The notes under the pieces are model-generated. The model was not told the origin of the DNA. It saw nothing but the letters and a program-made list of their open reading frames with translations, and made no database searches. The position numbers and the translations under genes are program-made. Below are positions 7,300 through 15,559 of a stretch of 35,721 nucleotides of DNA, piece by piece. Numbering within the stretch: the first letter of the stretch is position 1; every line of letters begins with the position of its first letter. Origin of the DNA: Paraburkholderia silviterrae (GTDB lineage: Bacteria > Pseudomonadota > Gammaproteobacteria > Burkholderiales > Burkholderiaceae); the NCBI RefSeq assembly GCF_004353915.1, contig NZ_SMRP01000037.1:1-35721 (forward strand), written 5' to 3'.

Positions 7300-8778
7300 T
7301 CAAATCGACTGTACCTGCACCGGCGCGCCTGGCTTGCCCGACACCAGCGGCGCCACCACGAGGTAGCGGCGCTTGTCACCAGGCGCGCTCATGCCCGGCG
7401 TGACCAACTGGCGAATTTGCCCAAGCGCGTTGACGATCGCGGAGCCCGCCGGATTCGTCATGAAGTTCGCGAGCACCTGCACGTCGCCCGTGCCGTCGGG
7501 GTGATCGGCGAGACCGAGCACATAGGCCTGTTTCGGCTGCAAACCCGTGACCGCGGCCTGGAGAACCTGCACGAGCCCCTGGTCGAACAATGCAACGGTC
7601 GTTGGCGCGTGCGCCGCATCCACCGCGTTGCCCGCTCCCACCGGCACCAGTGCAATGTGAGCACTCTGTCCCGCGAGACCCAGCGTCTCCAGGTTTTGTG
7701 CGCCATCGCCTTGCGGGACCGCGTCCGGCACATAGGTGACCGCCTGCGGCGCCTGCCCGATCGGCACCGTTGCGACAACCGTGTTCGTGAGCGTGTCGAT
7801 GGCCGTCATCGCATCCGCGTTTTCCAGGCCGACATAGATGCGGCTGCCGTCACCCGACGGCCAGAGCCCATGCGGCAAGCTGCCAACAGGAATCGTTGCC
7901 ACCTGCGAGATGTCGTCGGTTCTGAATACCTTGACGACATTCAGTCCTCCTACGGTTACATAGGCGAACGTGCCCTTCGCGTTATGCACGATATTCACGT
8001 GATTCGTGATCGGGCCCGTATCGAGCGTCTTGAGTACCGCGAAGGGCGGCCTGGCGTCGAACACCTGAACCTTGCCCACGTCCTTGAGCGTGAACCAGAC
8101 CTGCTTGCCGTCCGGCGTGGCGGCAATGTCCGGGCAGAATGGGCTCGCCTGTTTCACGGTGCCGACGATCTTGTGGTCAACCACGGAGATGACCTCGGTC
8201 TGTGGGTTGAAGGACGAGCAGACATAACCATACTTCCCGTCGGGCGAGAAAATCTGCATCCCAGGGCCCGCCGGCACCGTGATACGCGTTTTCTCTTCGA
8301 AGGTTTTCCCGTCGAGCACGGCCACATAGTTTTCGCCCCGCACAGTCACCCACACTTCCTTGCCGTCGGGCGTAAAAAATGCCTCATGCGGCGAGCGGCC
8401 AACGTAGGTGACATGCTTGACGGCATTCGTCTGCGTGTCGATGAACGAAACCGAATTCGAGCCGATCGACACCACCGCAATCGTGCGATGGTCCGGCGAG
8501 TAGCCCATGCCGTGCACGAGCAATTGGCCTTTGTACAGCGGACTGAAGTTGCCCGGCGATGGGTCGCCGAGGCGGATCAACCCGACCAGCCTGTTGTCGG
8601 CCGGGTCGATCACGGACACCGTATTCGAGAATTGCTCGGCGGCGTAGACGCGATCGTGGTGGCTCACAGCGATGTCCGGATCGGACAGCGATCCGGGCGC
8701 CTGCCCGGCAAAGGCGAGCTGCGCCGCAGCCAGCGCCACCGCCGACACCGCGACGGTGCAAATCGATGTGCGTTTCAT
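7300..8778 (-). CDS. Exported YVTN-family beta-propeller protein
   Basis: About 492 residues, with an N-terminal signal peptide (MKRTSICTVAVSAVALAAA, cleavage likely after AFA). Repeats of the YVTN beta-propeller type follow (for example NTVSVIDPADNRLVGLI and NSVSFIDTQTNAVKHV), and a C-terminal domain of about 100 residues (from LFDQGLVQVL) lies beyond the propeller. It is probably periplasmic or surface-exposed; propellers of this class often bind proteins or ligands, but no enzyme activity can be read. Two adjacent ATG codons are possible (8781 and 8778). The second is better spaced from AAGGAG and overlaps the DUF305 stop by one base (TGATG), which implies translational coupling. Confidence 0.88.
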   Translation of the reverse strand: MKRTSICTVAVSAVALAAAQLAFAGQAPGSLSDPDIAVSHHDRVYAAEQFSNTVSVIDPADNRLVGLIRLGDPSPGNFSPLYKGQLLVHGMGYSPDHRTIAVVSIGSNSVSFIDTQTNAVKHVTYVGRSPHEAFFTPDGKEVWVTVRGENYVAVLDGKTFEEKTRITVPAGPGMQIFSPDGKYGYVCSSFNPQTEVISVVDHKIVGTVKQASPFCPDIAATPDGKQVWFTLKDVGKVQVFDARPPFAVLKTLDTGPITNHVNIVHNAKGTFAYVTVGGLNVVKVFRTDDISQVATIPVGSLPHGLWPSGDGSRIYVGLENADAMTAIDTLTNTVVATVPIGQAPQAVTYVPDAVPQGDGAQNLETLGLAGQSAHIALVPVGAGNAVDAAHAPTTVALFDQGLVQVLQAAVTGLQPKQAYVLGLADHPDGTGDVQVLANFMTNPAGSAIVNALGQIRQLVTPGMSAPGDKRRYLVVAPLVSGKPGAPVQVQSI

Positions 8779-9260
8779 CATGGCTCCTTCTGCGTGGGAT
8801 TCGGCACAGGCATCTGCATGCCCGGGTGCGATAGCGATTGGGAATGGGCGGCCGGCCTTTGCTGATCGGGTGCGGGCGCCGGGGCCGGCTGGGGTTGCCC
8901 GAGCGCGAGACGCATCGCAACGATCTCCTGCTGTTGCTCGACCACGATCTCTTGCGCGATGCGGCGCAGTGTTTCGTTGTGCCCATAGCGCAGTTCGGCC
9001 TGGGCCATGTCGATGGCGCCTTGATGATGAGGCACCATCATGGCGACGAAATCGCGATCGACGTCGCCGCCCGGCTTGACGGACATGCCGTCCATCATCT
9101 TGCTCATGGCGGCATCGTTTTCCGCCATGAAGGCCGCTTCGTCAGGGGCGGCGGTCTGCGGCCCAGCCGCAATCGCGGGCGAGCCGCACAGCGCCGCAAT
9201 CGAAATGAGCAGGACGGCGCATGGGACCGTTCGCGCCCTACGGGATGTCGACGTTCGCAC
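8778..9260 (-). CDS. Exported DUF305 domain protein
   Basis: About 160 residues. A basic N-terminus and a hydrophobic stretch (VPCAVLLISIAALCGSPAIA) form a signal peptide. The DUF305 core contains DRDFVAMMVPHHQGAIDMAQ, a conserved His-His pair with Met-rich surroundings, and MSKMMDGM before it. This ferritin-like helical family is often found near copper or metal-handling genes; the metal role is family knowledge, not shown here. The C-terminal tail is Pro/Gln-rich with several Met and His. I place the start at the GTG at 9260, because AGGGGGAG lies seven bases upstream of it. The gene is coupled to the YVTN gene. Confidence 0.85.
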   Translation of the reverse strand: MRTSTSRRARTVPCAVLLISIAALCGSPAIAAGPQTAAPDEAAFMAENDAAMSKMMDGMSVKPGGDVDRDFVAMMVPHHQGAIDMAQAELRYGHNETLRRIAQEIVVEQQQEIVAMRLALGQPQPAPAPAPDQQRPAAHSQSLSHPGMQMPVPNPTQKEP

Positions 9261-9405
9261 GATGGTTCTCCCCCTGTGAGTCACGCATCTCTTGTTGTGG
9301 TGAACCCGCCGCGCGCGGGCTTATTCCGGGCGCCGGGGAGATTATTCGCCGCCGCAACGCCATGCAGATCCGCAGCTGTCGCCCGTCGCGGCGGCGCGCG
9401 ACGCC

Positions 9406-9546
9406 TCACACATCGTCTTCGGGCGCGACGCCGCCGCTTTTCTCGATCTCGCGCTGCGTCAGGTCCTCCGCGCGCTGCTCGAGACGCGTGAGCAGCGCGT
9501 CGAGCTCGCTTCTCAACAACGGTCCCGGATCGGCAATCGGCTTCAA
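9406..9546 (-). pseudogene. Short orphan coding fragment, possible gene remnant or small protein
   Basis: The frame encodes about 46 residues, including LLRSELDALLTRLEQRAEDL and ending GGVAPEDDV. Codon use is strongly GC3-biased like real genes here, and the sequence is helical and amphipathic. An in-frame TAG lies just upstream and there is no ATG; the only candidate start is TTG at 9546 without a ribosome binding site. It looks like the C-terminal end of a gene whose front is lost, or an unconventional small gene. The product family is not recognised. It sits in the 494-bp gap 9261-9754, which otherwise holds only the chemoreceptor promoter region. Confidence 0.35.
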
Positions 9547-9664
9547 CGTATCGCATAGGGCAGACTATGCATCGATCGCCTGGTCGCGCCAGCGCCGCGT
9601 CGGGTATGTGCATACATAGTTTGATAGCCTTTTGTCATTTTGATCGATTCTCCTGACACCACAC

Positions 9665-9692
9665 TCAAGTTGTTGAGCGCCGCTGCCGTCAT
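9665..9692 (+). promoter_or_regulatory. Candidate sigma-28 (FliA) promoter for the chemoreceptor
   Basis: TCAAGTTG at 9665-9672, a 12-base spacer and GCCGTCAT at 9685-9692 resemble the flagellar sigma-28 consensus (TAAA, about 15 bases, GCCGATAA) with the TCAAG variant I associate with betaproteobacteria. It lies 62 bp before the chemoreceptor start. The -10 element deviates at two or three bases. Confidence 0.45.
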
Positions 9693-9754
9693 CCTCAGTC
9701 AAGAGATGTTCCACATCGACTGTCGTCGGGCACTGGCTCGAAGGGACACATGGA

Positions 9755-11353
9755 ATGACGCTTGCAAATCTGAAGATCGGAGTGCGCCTCGCCGCAGGGT
9801 TCGGATTGGTCCTTCTCCTCATGGCGCTCCTCGTTGTCGCCGGCTTGATTCGCCTCGCGCATATCGGTGAAATCAACCACGAGATCATTCACCAGCAGTG
9901 GGTGAAGTCTGAGGCAGCACAGATCATCAATGCCCGTACTCGTGCCAACGCCCGCGATACGCTTGAGCTGTTCATCACGAGTGACAGCGATAAAGTCGCC
10001 GCGATCTATCGTGATATCGACGGCAACAAAGCGGCCATCGATGACGCACTTGTGCGCCTCGAGCAGCTTGTCCAGACGTCCGAGGGCAAGAACCTGCTGG
10101 CCGATATCAAGGAATCACGAGCCGCGTATGTCGCGTCCTTCGGCAAGGTAGCCCAATTGATCGCGCAGGGTCAGCGTGACGCTGCGGCCGCGATGATGAA
10201 CGCCGAAACGCTGCCTGCGCTCGATCGTCTCCAGCAGCATGTGACCGACATGGTGAAGCTGCAACGGCGACGCGCAGAGGAGCGCGGCGCGCAAGCGGCA
10301 CAAGACATCGTCTCGGCCCGTAACATGATGATTGTGCTTGGCCTGGTGGGAGTCCTGATCGGTATCGTCTCTGCGTATGCGCTGACGCGTTCCATCACAC
10401 GTCCACTCGATGAAGCGGTGAAAGTCGCACAGACCGTGGCTTCCGGAGACCTGACGAGTGACGTTCGCGCCCGATCACGCGACGAGACGGGCCAATTGCT
10501 GGAAGCGCTCGCAACAATGAACGAAAACCTTAAAAAAATCGTGGGCGAAGTGCGCACGGGCACCGACATGATCGCCACTGCATCGAGCCAGATTTCGAAC
10601 GGGAACCAGGATCTCTCGTCTCGCACCGAAGAGCAAGCGAGTTCGCTTGAAGAGACCGTCGCATCCATGCAGGAGCTTACGAACACGGTCAAACGGAATG
10701 CGGACAGCGCGCTGCAGGCGAACCGCCTTGCGCAATCGGCCTCCGCGGTCGCGATCAAGGGCGGCGCCGTCGTCTCGCAGGTGGTTGACACAATGGCCGT
10801 GATAACCGGGTCGGCCAACAAGATCGTCGAGATCATTGGTGTCATCGAAGGCATTGCGTTTCAGACCAATATCCTGGCGCTCAACGCGGCGGTCGAAGCC
10901 GCTCGTGCGGGAGAGCAAGGCAGGGGCTTCGCAGTCGTAGCGGGTGAAGTGAGAAACCTGGCGCAGCGCTGCGCGGCAGCGGCCAGGGAAATCAAAAGCA
11001 TGATTGGCGACTCGGTGGAGCAGGTGCAGGCCGGAAGCCGACTGGTTGCGCAAGCGGGCACGACAATGGACGAGATCGTGACGAGTGTCGAGCGTGTGGC
11101 GAGCATTTCGGGCGAGATCACGGCTGCCAGCCAGGCGCAGAGCGCCGGGATCGAGCAGATCAACCAGGCGATGGGGCAAATGGACCAGGTCACGCAGCAG
11201 AATGCGGCGCTCGTGGAGGAAGCCGCAGCGGCCGCCCAATCGCTGCAGGATCAGGCGGGCAAACTGGCGAATCTGGTAGGTGTGTTCAAACTCAACGACG
11301 TGGGGGCGCAGATGTCGATGAAACGGCCAGATGCCGAGATTTTTGCGTATTGA
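9755..11353 (+). CDS. Methyl-accepting chemotaxis protein
   Basis: A 532-residue inner-membrane chemoreceptor. Transmembrane segment 1 is at about residues 11-36 and segment 2 at about 190-212. Between them is a helical periplasmic ligand-binding domain of the four-helix bundle type. A HAMP domain (about 213-265) and a long cytoplasmic coiled coil follow, with the conserved hairpin tip FQTNILALNAAVEAARAGEQ near residues 369-388. Methylation-type Q/E pairs flank it. The C-terminus ends DAEIFAY and lacks the CheR-docking pentapeptide. AAGGGA precedes the ATG by eight bases. It is a single gene with no adjacent che genes, so it probably feeds a chemotaxis array encoded elsewhere. The ligand is unknown. 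Confidence 0.95.
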   Translation: MTLANLKIGVRLAAGFGLVLLLMALLVVAGLIRLAHIGEINHEIIHQQWVKSEAAQIINARTRANARDTLELFITSDSDKVAAIYRDIDGNKAAIDDALVRLEQLVQTSEGKNLLADIKESRAAYVASFGKVAQLIAQGQRDAAAAMMNAETLPALDRLQQHVTDMVKLQRRRAEERGAQAAQDIVSARNMMIVLGLVGVLIGIVSAYALTRSITRPLDEAVKVAQTVASGDLTSDVRARSRDETGQLLEALATMNENLKKIVGEVRTGTDMIATASSQISNGNQDLSSRTEEQASSLEETVASMQELTNTVKRNADSALQANRLAQSASAVAIKGGAVVSQVVDTMAVITGSANKIVEIIGVIEGIAFQTNILALNAAVEAARAGEQGRGFAVVAGEVRNLAQRCAAAAREIKSMIGDSVEQVQAGSRLVAQAGTTMDEIVTSVERVASISGEITAASQAQSAGIEQINQAMGQMDQVTQQNAALVEEAAAAAQSLQDQAGKLANLVGVFKLNDVGAQMSMKRPDAEIFAY

Positions 11354-11507
11354 GACCCCAGTCGCCCAAGACTGAGCTGACATGCGCGTGCGTCGAGGCC
11401 GCGAGTTGAGGGTTCTATTATTGAAACGGGTACAGATTTAATACGGTTTGCGAAGAGATCAGGAAAGATCCGACGTTCGAGAGATTATCGGGTGGTCTCC
11501 AACTCGA

Positions 11508-12380
11508 TCAATGCCCGCGCATACCTCCGCCAAAGGCGCCTCCCACGAAGTGTCCGCCTGCGCCGTTCCCCATATGCCCCCCTCCGCCACTCGAGGCATG
11601 TCCGCCCGCACCGCTGCCCATACGACCACCGCCACCACTCGCGAAATGTCCGCCTTCACCGCCACCATAGCCGCCTGTCGACATGCGCCCCGCTTGCGCG
11701 GGCACGCCGGACGGCATCACTACCACGTGCGGCGCTTGAGTGGGCACGCCGGACGGCATCACTATCACGTGCTGCGCTTGAGTGGGGACGCCTGGCGGCG
11801 TCGCTACCATGTGCCCCGGTTGAGCGGAGACGCCTGGCGGTACGGCTACGCTGTGCGACCGGCGAGCGGGTGAGCCCCCGGACGGCGTCTCTACACCGCG
11901 CCCCGGATGATCACGGAACACCGACGGCGTGTCTACCATGTGATTCCGATGTTGGCCGAAGCGATCGTGATCGAAGTCGCGGTCGAAGTGATGGTCGAAG
12001 TCGTGGTCGAAGTGATGATCGAAGTCGTGGTCGAAGTGATGGTGATGGTGGCGGTGGAATTCGTCAAAGAAAACGAATGCCCCACCGAATCCGACCGGCC
12101 CCCAGTACCAAGGCTCGTAAGAGTACGGCTCATAGGAGTACGCGTAGCCCGGCACGGCCCATGACTCGTCATCGCCGGGCACGAACACCCAGGTGCCGTC
12201 AGGCTGCTGGCAGGCCAGCGCGGTCAACGGCTGCATGACACCGTCGACTTCTGCTTCACCTGACACGTCACGGCACGTGGAAGTATCGATCGGCGGCTCT
12301 GCGTAAGTCTGAGCCGCCACGGGGGCGACGCAGACCAGGCCAGCGAGTAGCGCCAGTCCAAGTCGAAATTCGTTACACAT
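11508..12380 (-). CDS. Exported His/Asp- and Gly-rich repeat protein, function unknown
   Basis: A 290-residue protein with a signal peptide (LGLALLAGLVCVAPVAAQ, cleavage about residue 23). Residues about 34-70 (TCRDVSGEAEV, ACQQPDGTWVFV) resemble the C-terminal repeat of 17-kDa surface-antigen type proteins. A Tyr/Trp/Pro-rich stretch follows, then a His/Phe/Asp tract (repeats of HFDHDFDH), several 14-residue repeats (GVPTQAPHVVVMPS type) and a Gly/His-rich tail ending GGGMRGH. The His/Asp density suggests metal binding in the periplasm or at the surface, but this is inference from composition. No known family covers the whole protein. It converges on the chemoreceptor gene and is monocistronic. 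Confidence 0.72.
   Translation of the reverse strand: MCNEFRLGLALLAGLVCVAPVAAQTYAEPPIDTSTCRDVSGEAEVDGVMQPLTALACQQPDGTWVFVPGDDESWAVPGYAYSYEPYSYEPWYWGPVGFGGAFVFFDEFHRHHHHHFDHDFDHHFDHDFDHHFDRDFDHDRFGQHRNHMVDTPSVFRDHPGRGVETPSGGSPARRSHSVAVPPGVSAQPGHMVATPPGVPTQAQHVIVMPSGVPTQAPHVVVMPSGVPAQAGRMSTGGYGGGEGGHFASGGGGRMGSGAGGHASSGGGGHMGNGAGGHFVGGAFGGGMRGH
11703..11912 (-). repeat. About five tandem 42-bp repeats inside the His/Asp-rich gene
   Basis: Units begin near 11703, 11745, 11787, 11829 and 11871 with a period of exactly 42 bp. The first two differ at only a few bases and the later ones are more diverged. The period is a multiple of three, so copy number can change without a frameshift. Each unit encodes 14 residues of the GVPTQAPHVVVMPS type. 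Confidence 0.8.
11958..12058 (-). repeat. 12-bp tandem repeat encoding the His/Phe/Asp tract
   Basis: Alternating GGTCGAAGTGAT and GGTCGAAGTCGT units (plus strand) encode repeats of HFDHDFDH on the minus strand. The tract ends in a run of His codons. It is an in-frame low-complexity array likely to vary between strains. Confidence 0.75.
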
Positions 12381-12825
12381 GATTCATCTGCCAGTAGCGC
12401 GTACCATGCGCGGCGTAGCCGCTCCAGGCTGACGCTCCATTGCTTCACTGCTTCACCGCTTGTCTGCTCCCTACCCTTGAAAAGAGAAACGTATGGAGCG
12501 TTCGCTTTATTCCGCCCGACCGAGCTGCCGGACCACGACCACATGCTAACGATGCCACGTATAGCGAGGCATCGGTTACATCAATCCCGCGAGAGTTGTG
12601 CCTGATCCTGCATGCGCAGGCACAGGGGGGCGATCGGCAGCTAACATGGGACCATTGAGGTTCCCGCTGTTTTTTCGGCTTTCAAAGGGCCCGAGTTATG
12701 CTGGCCGGCATTTCGGTCAACTACGATCGAGCCGGTTCGGGCGCGCTCGAGCCGGGCAAACGTGCACCGCACGGCGCCGGCCTACTGCAAGGCGCTCGCG
12801 CGCGTGCCCGCTTCGCGGGTGGTGC
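12381..12825. other. Intergenic gap without a convincing gene
   Basis: These 445 bp lie between the start of the His/Asp-rich gene and the end of the ClC gene. They must hold the promoter of the His/Asp-rich gene. No open frame shows coding-like codon use, and no clear hairpin, repeat or RNA gene is visible. Confidence 0.5.
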
Positions 12826-14646
12826 TCATCGGCCCCCATCGGCGTGCTCGTCGGGCCCGTCCTGGCGCTTGAGGGTGGGCGCGAAAAGGGTGCTGCGAGG
12901 AATCCAGACCTGGCGGAACTGCTCGAGCTCGCGCTCCTCGGCGAAGACCTGCATCGAAGGCTTGACCAGATCGTGCCGCGAGACCACGCCGACGAGGCGC
13001 AAGGTCTTGGCGTCTTCCACGACCGGCACGCGCTCGAGGCCCGTGATGGCAAGCCGCGCCGCCACGTTCCGGCATGTCTCGCCAGGCAAGGCAATCTCGG
13101 GCCGGGTCTTCGCGAAGGCCGAGCCAATCGGCATCCCGGCTTTGCCCAGCGGAATCTGGTCGAGCAGCGCGCGGTCCACCATGCCCAGCAGCACGCCATT
13201 GCTCAGCACGGGATAGGCGCGAAACTTCTGCTCCTTGCCGAAATAGTCGTTCAGCACGCTGGAGATCGTTGTGTCCGCATCGATAGTCACGACCGTGCGC
13301 GTCATGACCTCGTCCACATAATGGCGCTCGAGCGGATCGATGCTGTATTCGCGGTAGATGTGATAGCCGCGCCGGGCAATCTTCTCGGTCAAGATCGAGC
13401 GGCGCATGAACATCACCGTGAAGCCATAGGCCACGGCGGCGGCCGCGAGCAGCGGCAGCAGGGCATCGGCGTCGCCGGTCAGCTCGAAGGCGAACACCGC
13501 GGCCATCACGGGCGCGCGCATCATGCCGCCGAGCGCGGCCGCCATGAAGATGAGCGGCCACAGCGCGGGGTCGCCCCCGGGCATGTACGGCCCGACGAGC
13601 GCGCCCACGCCGGCGCCCATCATCAGCAACGGCGCGAGCACGCCGCCCGAAGTCCCCGAGGCCAGCGCGATGACCCAGATGATGGCCTTGACGACCACGA
13701 TGCCGACCACGACGTGCAAGACCAGGTGATTCTGCAGCAGGTCGCCGATCACGTCGTAGCCGACCCCGAGCGTGCGCGGCTGGAAATAGCCGCCGGTGCC
13801 CACGGCAATGGCGCCCAGTGCGGGCCACCACATCCAGTGAATGGGGAGCTTGCCGAACAGGTCTTCCACCTTATAGAGCGAGGTGGACAGGCCCCACGAC
13901 AACGCGCCCGCGATCAGCCCGGCAATGGCCGCCGACACAATGCCGATCGGGCCGATCGGTAGCGTGTGCAGCGGAAACAGCGGGCCGCTGCCGAGAAACA
14001 GCGGCCGCGTGAAGCCCGCCACGGCGCAGGCGATCGCCACCGGCAAGAGGCTGCGGGGGCGCAACTCGAACAGCAGCAGCTCGATGGCGAGCAGCACGGC
14101 GGCCACGGGCGTGCCGAACACGGCGGTCATGCCGGCCACGGCGCCGGCCACCAGCAGCGCCTTTCTTTCGGCGCTCGAGAGATGGAAGAACTGCGCGATG
14201 AGCGAGCCGATTGCGCCGCCCGTCATGATGATCGGGCCTTCGGCCCCGAACGGCCCGCCGCTGCCGATGGCGATGGCCGAGGCAAGCGGCTTGAGCACGG
14301 CCACCTTCGGCGACATCTTGCTCTTGCCGAACAGAATCGCCTCGATGGCTTCAGGAATGCCGTGGCCGCGAATCTGCTCCGAGCCGAAGCGGGCGATCAA
14401 GCCCACCAGCAGGCCACCGATCACGGGAGCGGCCACCACGAGCCACCCCAGCGTGTTCTGCGCCGGAGAATGATTTGCCGTGGAGAGCGTCTGGAAGAAA
14501 AACAGGTTCGTGAAGAAGCGGATGAGGTGCAGCAGAAAGTCGGCGGCGACGGTGCTCAGTGCGCCGCCCACGGCAGCGATGGCGCTGATGCGCAGAAGCC
14601 GGACATCGGTTGCGAAATCGCCCTTGTGCTCGCTGTGCTCGCTCAT
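12826..14646 (-). CDS. ClC-family chloride channel/antiporter with C-terminal CBS domains
   Basis: A 606-residue inner-membrane protein with about 10 or more hydrophobic segments, then two cytoplasmic CBS domains (about residues 450-580; for example DEVMTRTVVTIDAD). Filter motifs are visible: GHGIPE (the usual GSGIP with His for Ser), GSGGPFGAEGP (the external gating Glu kept) and GTSGGVLAP. At the internal proton-path site, where E. coli ClC has IIEEM, this protein reads AIELLL, so the second Glu is a Leu. That leaves open whether it exchanges protons or works as a channel. CBS domains usually sense adenine nucleotides. The ATG at 14646 has AAGGGGA just upstream. The gene stands alone. Confidence 0.92.
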   Translation of the reverse strand: MSEHSEHKGDFATDVRLLRISAIAAVGGALSTVAADFLLHLIRFFTNLFFFQTLSTANHSPAQNTLGWLVVAAPVIGGLLVGLIARFGSEQIRGHGIPEAIEAILFGKSKMSPKVAVLKPLASAIAIGSGGPFGAEGPIIMTGGAIGSLIAQFFHLSSAERKALLVAGAVAGMTAVFGTPVAAVLLAIELLLFELRPRSLLPVAIACAVAGFTRPLFLGSGPLFPLHTLPIGPIGIVSAAIAGLIAGALSWGLSTSLYKVEDLFGKLPIHWMWWPALGAIAVGTGGYFQPRTLGVGYDVIGDLLQNHLVLHVVVGIVVVKAIIWVIALASGTSGGVLAPLLMMGAGVGALVGPYMPGGDPALWPLIFMAAALGGMMRAPVMAAVFAFELTGDADALLPLLAAAAVAYGFTVMFMRRSILTEKIARRGYHIYREYSIDPLERHYVDEVMTRTVVTIDADTTISSVLNDYFGKEQKFRAYPVLSNGVLLGMVDRALLDQIPLGKAGMPIGSAFAKTRPEIALPGETCRNVAARLAITGLERVPVVEDAKTLRLVGVVSRHDLVKPSMQVFAEERELEQFRQVWIPRSTLFAPTLKRQDGPDEHADGGR

Positions 14647-14839
14647 GATTCCCCTTGGCGGGCACCGGATGGTCGGCGGCACCCACGAGATATTTATATC
14701 ATAACGTGATGCAATGAGCCGGATTCATCCGCTGATTTCATTGGCCGTGAATGCGCCCTCGCCCCCCGCGCCCGGTTTCGAGCAATCCGGGCCGGGCGGT
14801 CGTGCCCGGATCTGCGTGGCCGATGCTGCGCGCCGCCGC

Positions 14840-15559
14840 TCACTTGCGCGGGCCGTAGCCCTTGAACTTCTCGATGACTTCCTCCATCTGCGCGTCCGAC
14901 AACAGCGGCGGCTCGCCGAGCTGGCACGCGAGCAGATATTGCTTCGCCAGCACCTCGACCTCGTTGGCGAGCCACAGCGCCCGCGCCAGATCGCGCCCCA
15001 GTGCAATGACACCGTGATGCGCGAGCAGGCAGGCGAGCCGCTCGTGCAGCGCTTCGAGCGCGTGATCCGAAAGCGCCTGACTGCCGAAGGTCGCATACGG
15101 CGCGCAGCGAATGGAATTGCCGCCCGCCGCGGCCACCATGTAGTGATGCGCGGGAATGCCCCGGCCGTGGATCGCAAGCGCCGTCGCCGCATTGGAATGC
15201 GTATGGACGACGGCGTTCACGTCGGGCCGCGCGCGCAGGATGTCGCGATGAAAGCGCCACTCCGAAGAGGGACGCTGCGCCTCGAAGAGCGGGTCGTCCT
15301 CACGCACGTCGAGCGGCATCCAGACGATGCGCTCTCGCGTGAGCGCCGCGCACGGCACGCCGCTTGGCGTAATGAGGAGTCCGTCATGCCAGCGCGCGCT
15401 CACGTTGCCCGAGGTGCCCTGATTGATGCCGAGGCGCTCCATCTCGCGAGCGGTATCGACGATCTGCTGCCGCAATTCGGCTTCGGCGCGGGTATCGCGT
15501 GCGCGCGCCGCTGTCTCGCCCGCGCGGCGCTCTGCGCCCTCTTCACTTGCGCCGCTCAT
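14840..15559 (-). CDS. ald2: Class II aldolase, fuculose-phosphate aldolase-like (DHAP-shunt Ald2)
   Basis: A 239-residue zinc aldolase closely resembling E. coli FucA across its length. It has NQGTSGNVSAR, the catalytic Glu100 in PSSEWRFH, zinc ligands in VVHTHSN (His119, His121) and a third His in LLAHHGVIA (residue 181 or 182), plus HYMVAAAGGNSIRCAPYATF. It is the last gene of mtnK-mtnA-ald2 and overlaps mtnA by four bases (ATGA). In that context the likely substrate is 5-methylthioribulose-1-phosphate or 5-deoxyribulose-1-phosphate, cleaved to dihydroxyacetone phosphate and an aldehyde (the 'DHAP shunt'). Methylthioribulose-phosphate dehydratase (MtnB) shares the fold and is the main alternative, but the FucA-like motifs and the absence of mtnC/mtnD favour an aldolase. 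Confidence 0.85.
   Translation of the reverse strand: MSGASEEGAERRAGETAARARDTRAEAELRQQIVDTAREMERLGINQGTSGNVSARWHDGLLITPSGVPCAALTRERIVWMPLDVREDDPLFEAQRPSSEWRFHRDILRARPDVNAVVHTHSNAATALAIHGRGIPAHHYMVAAAGGNSIRCAPYATFGSQALSDHALEALHERLACLLAHHGVIALGRDLARALWLANEVEVLAKQYLLACQLGEPPLLSDAQMEEVIEKFKGYGPRK

Noticed and set aside
7276..8865. 529-codon plus-strand open frame over the YVTN gene
   Set aside because: The minus strand encodes a signal peptide and propeller repeats; this frame has only composition-driven Arg/His/Val sequence.
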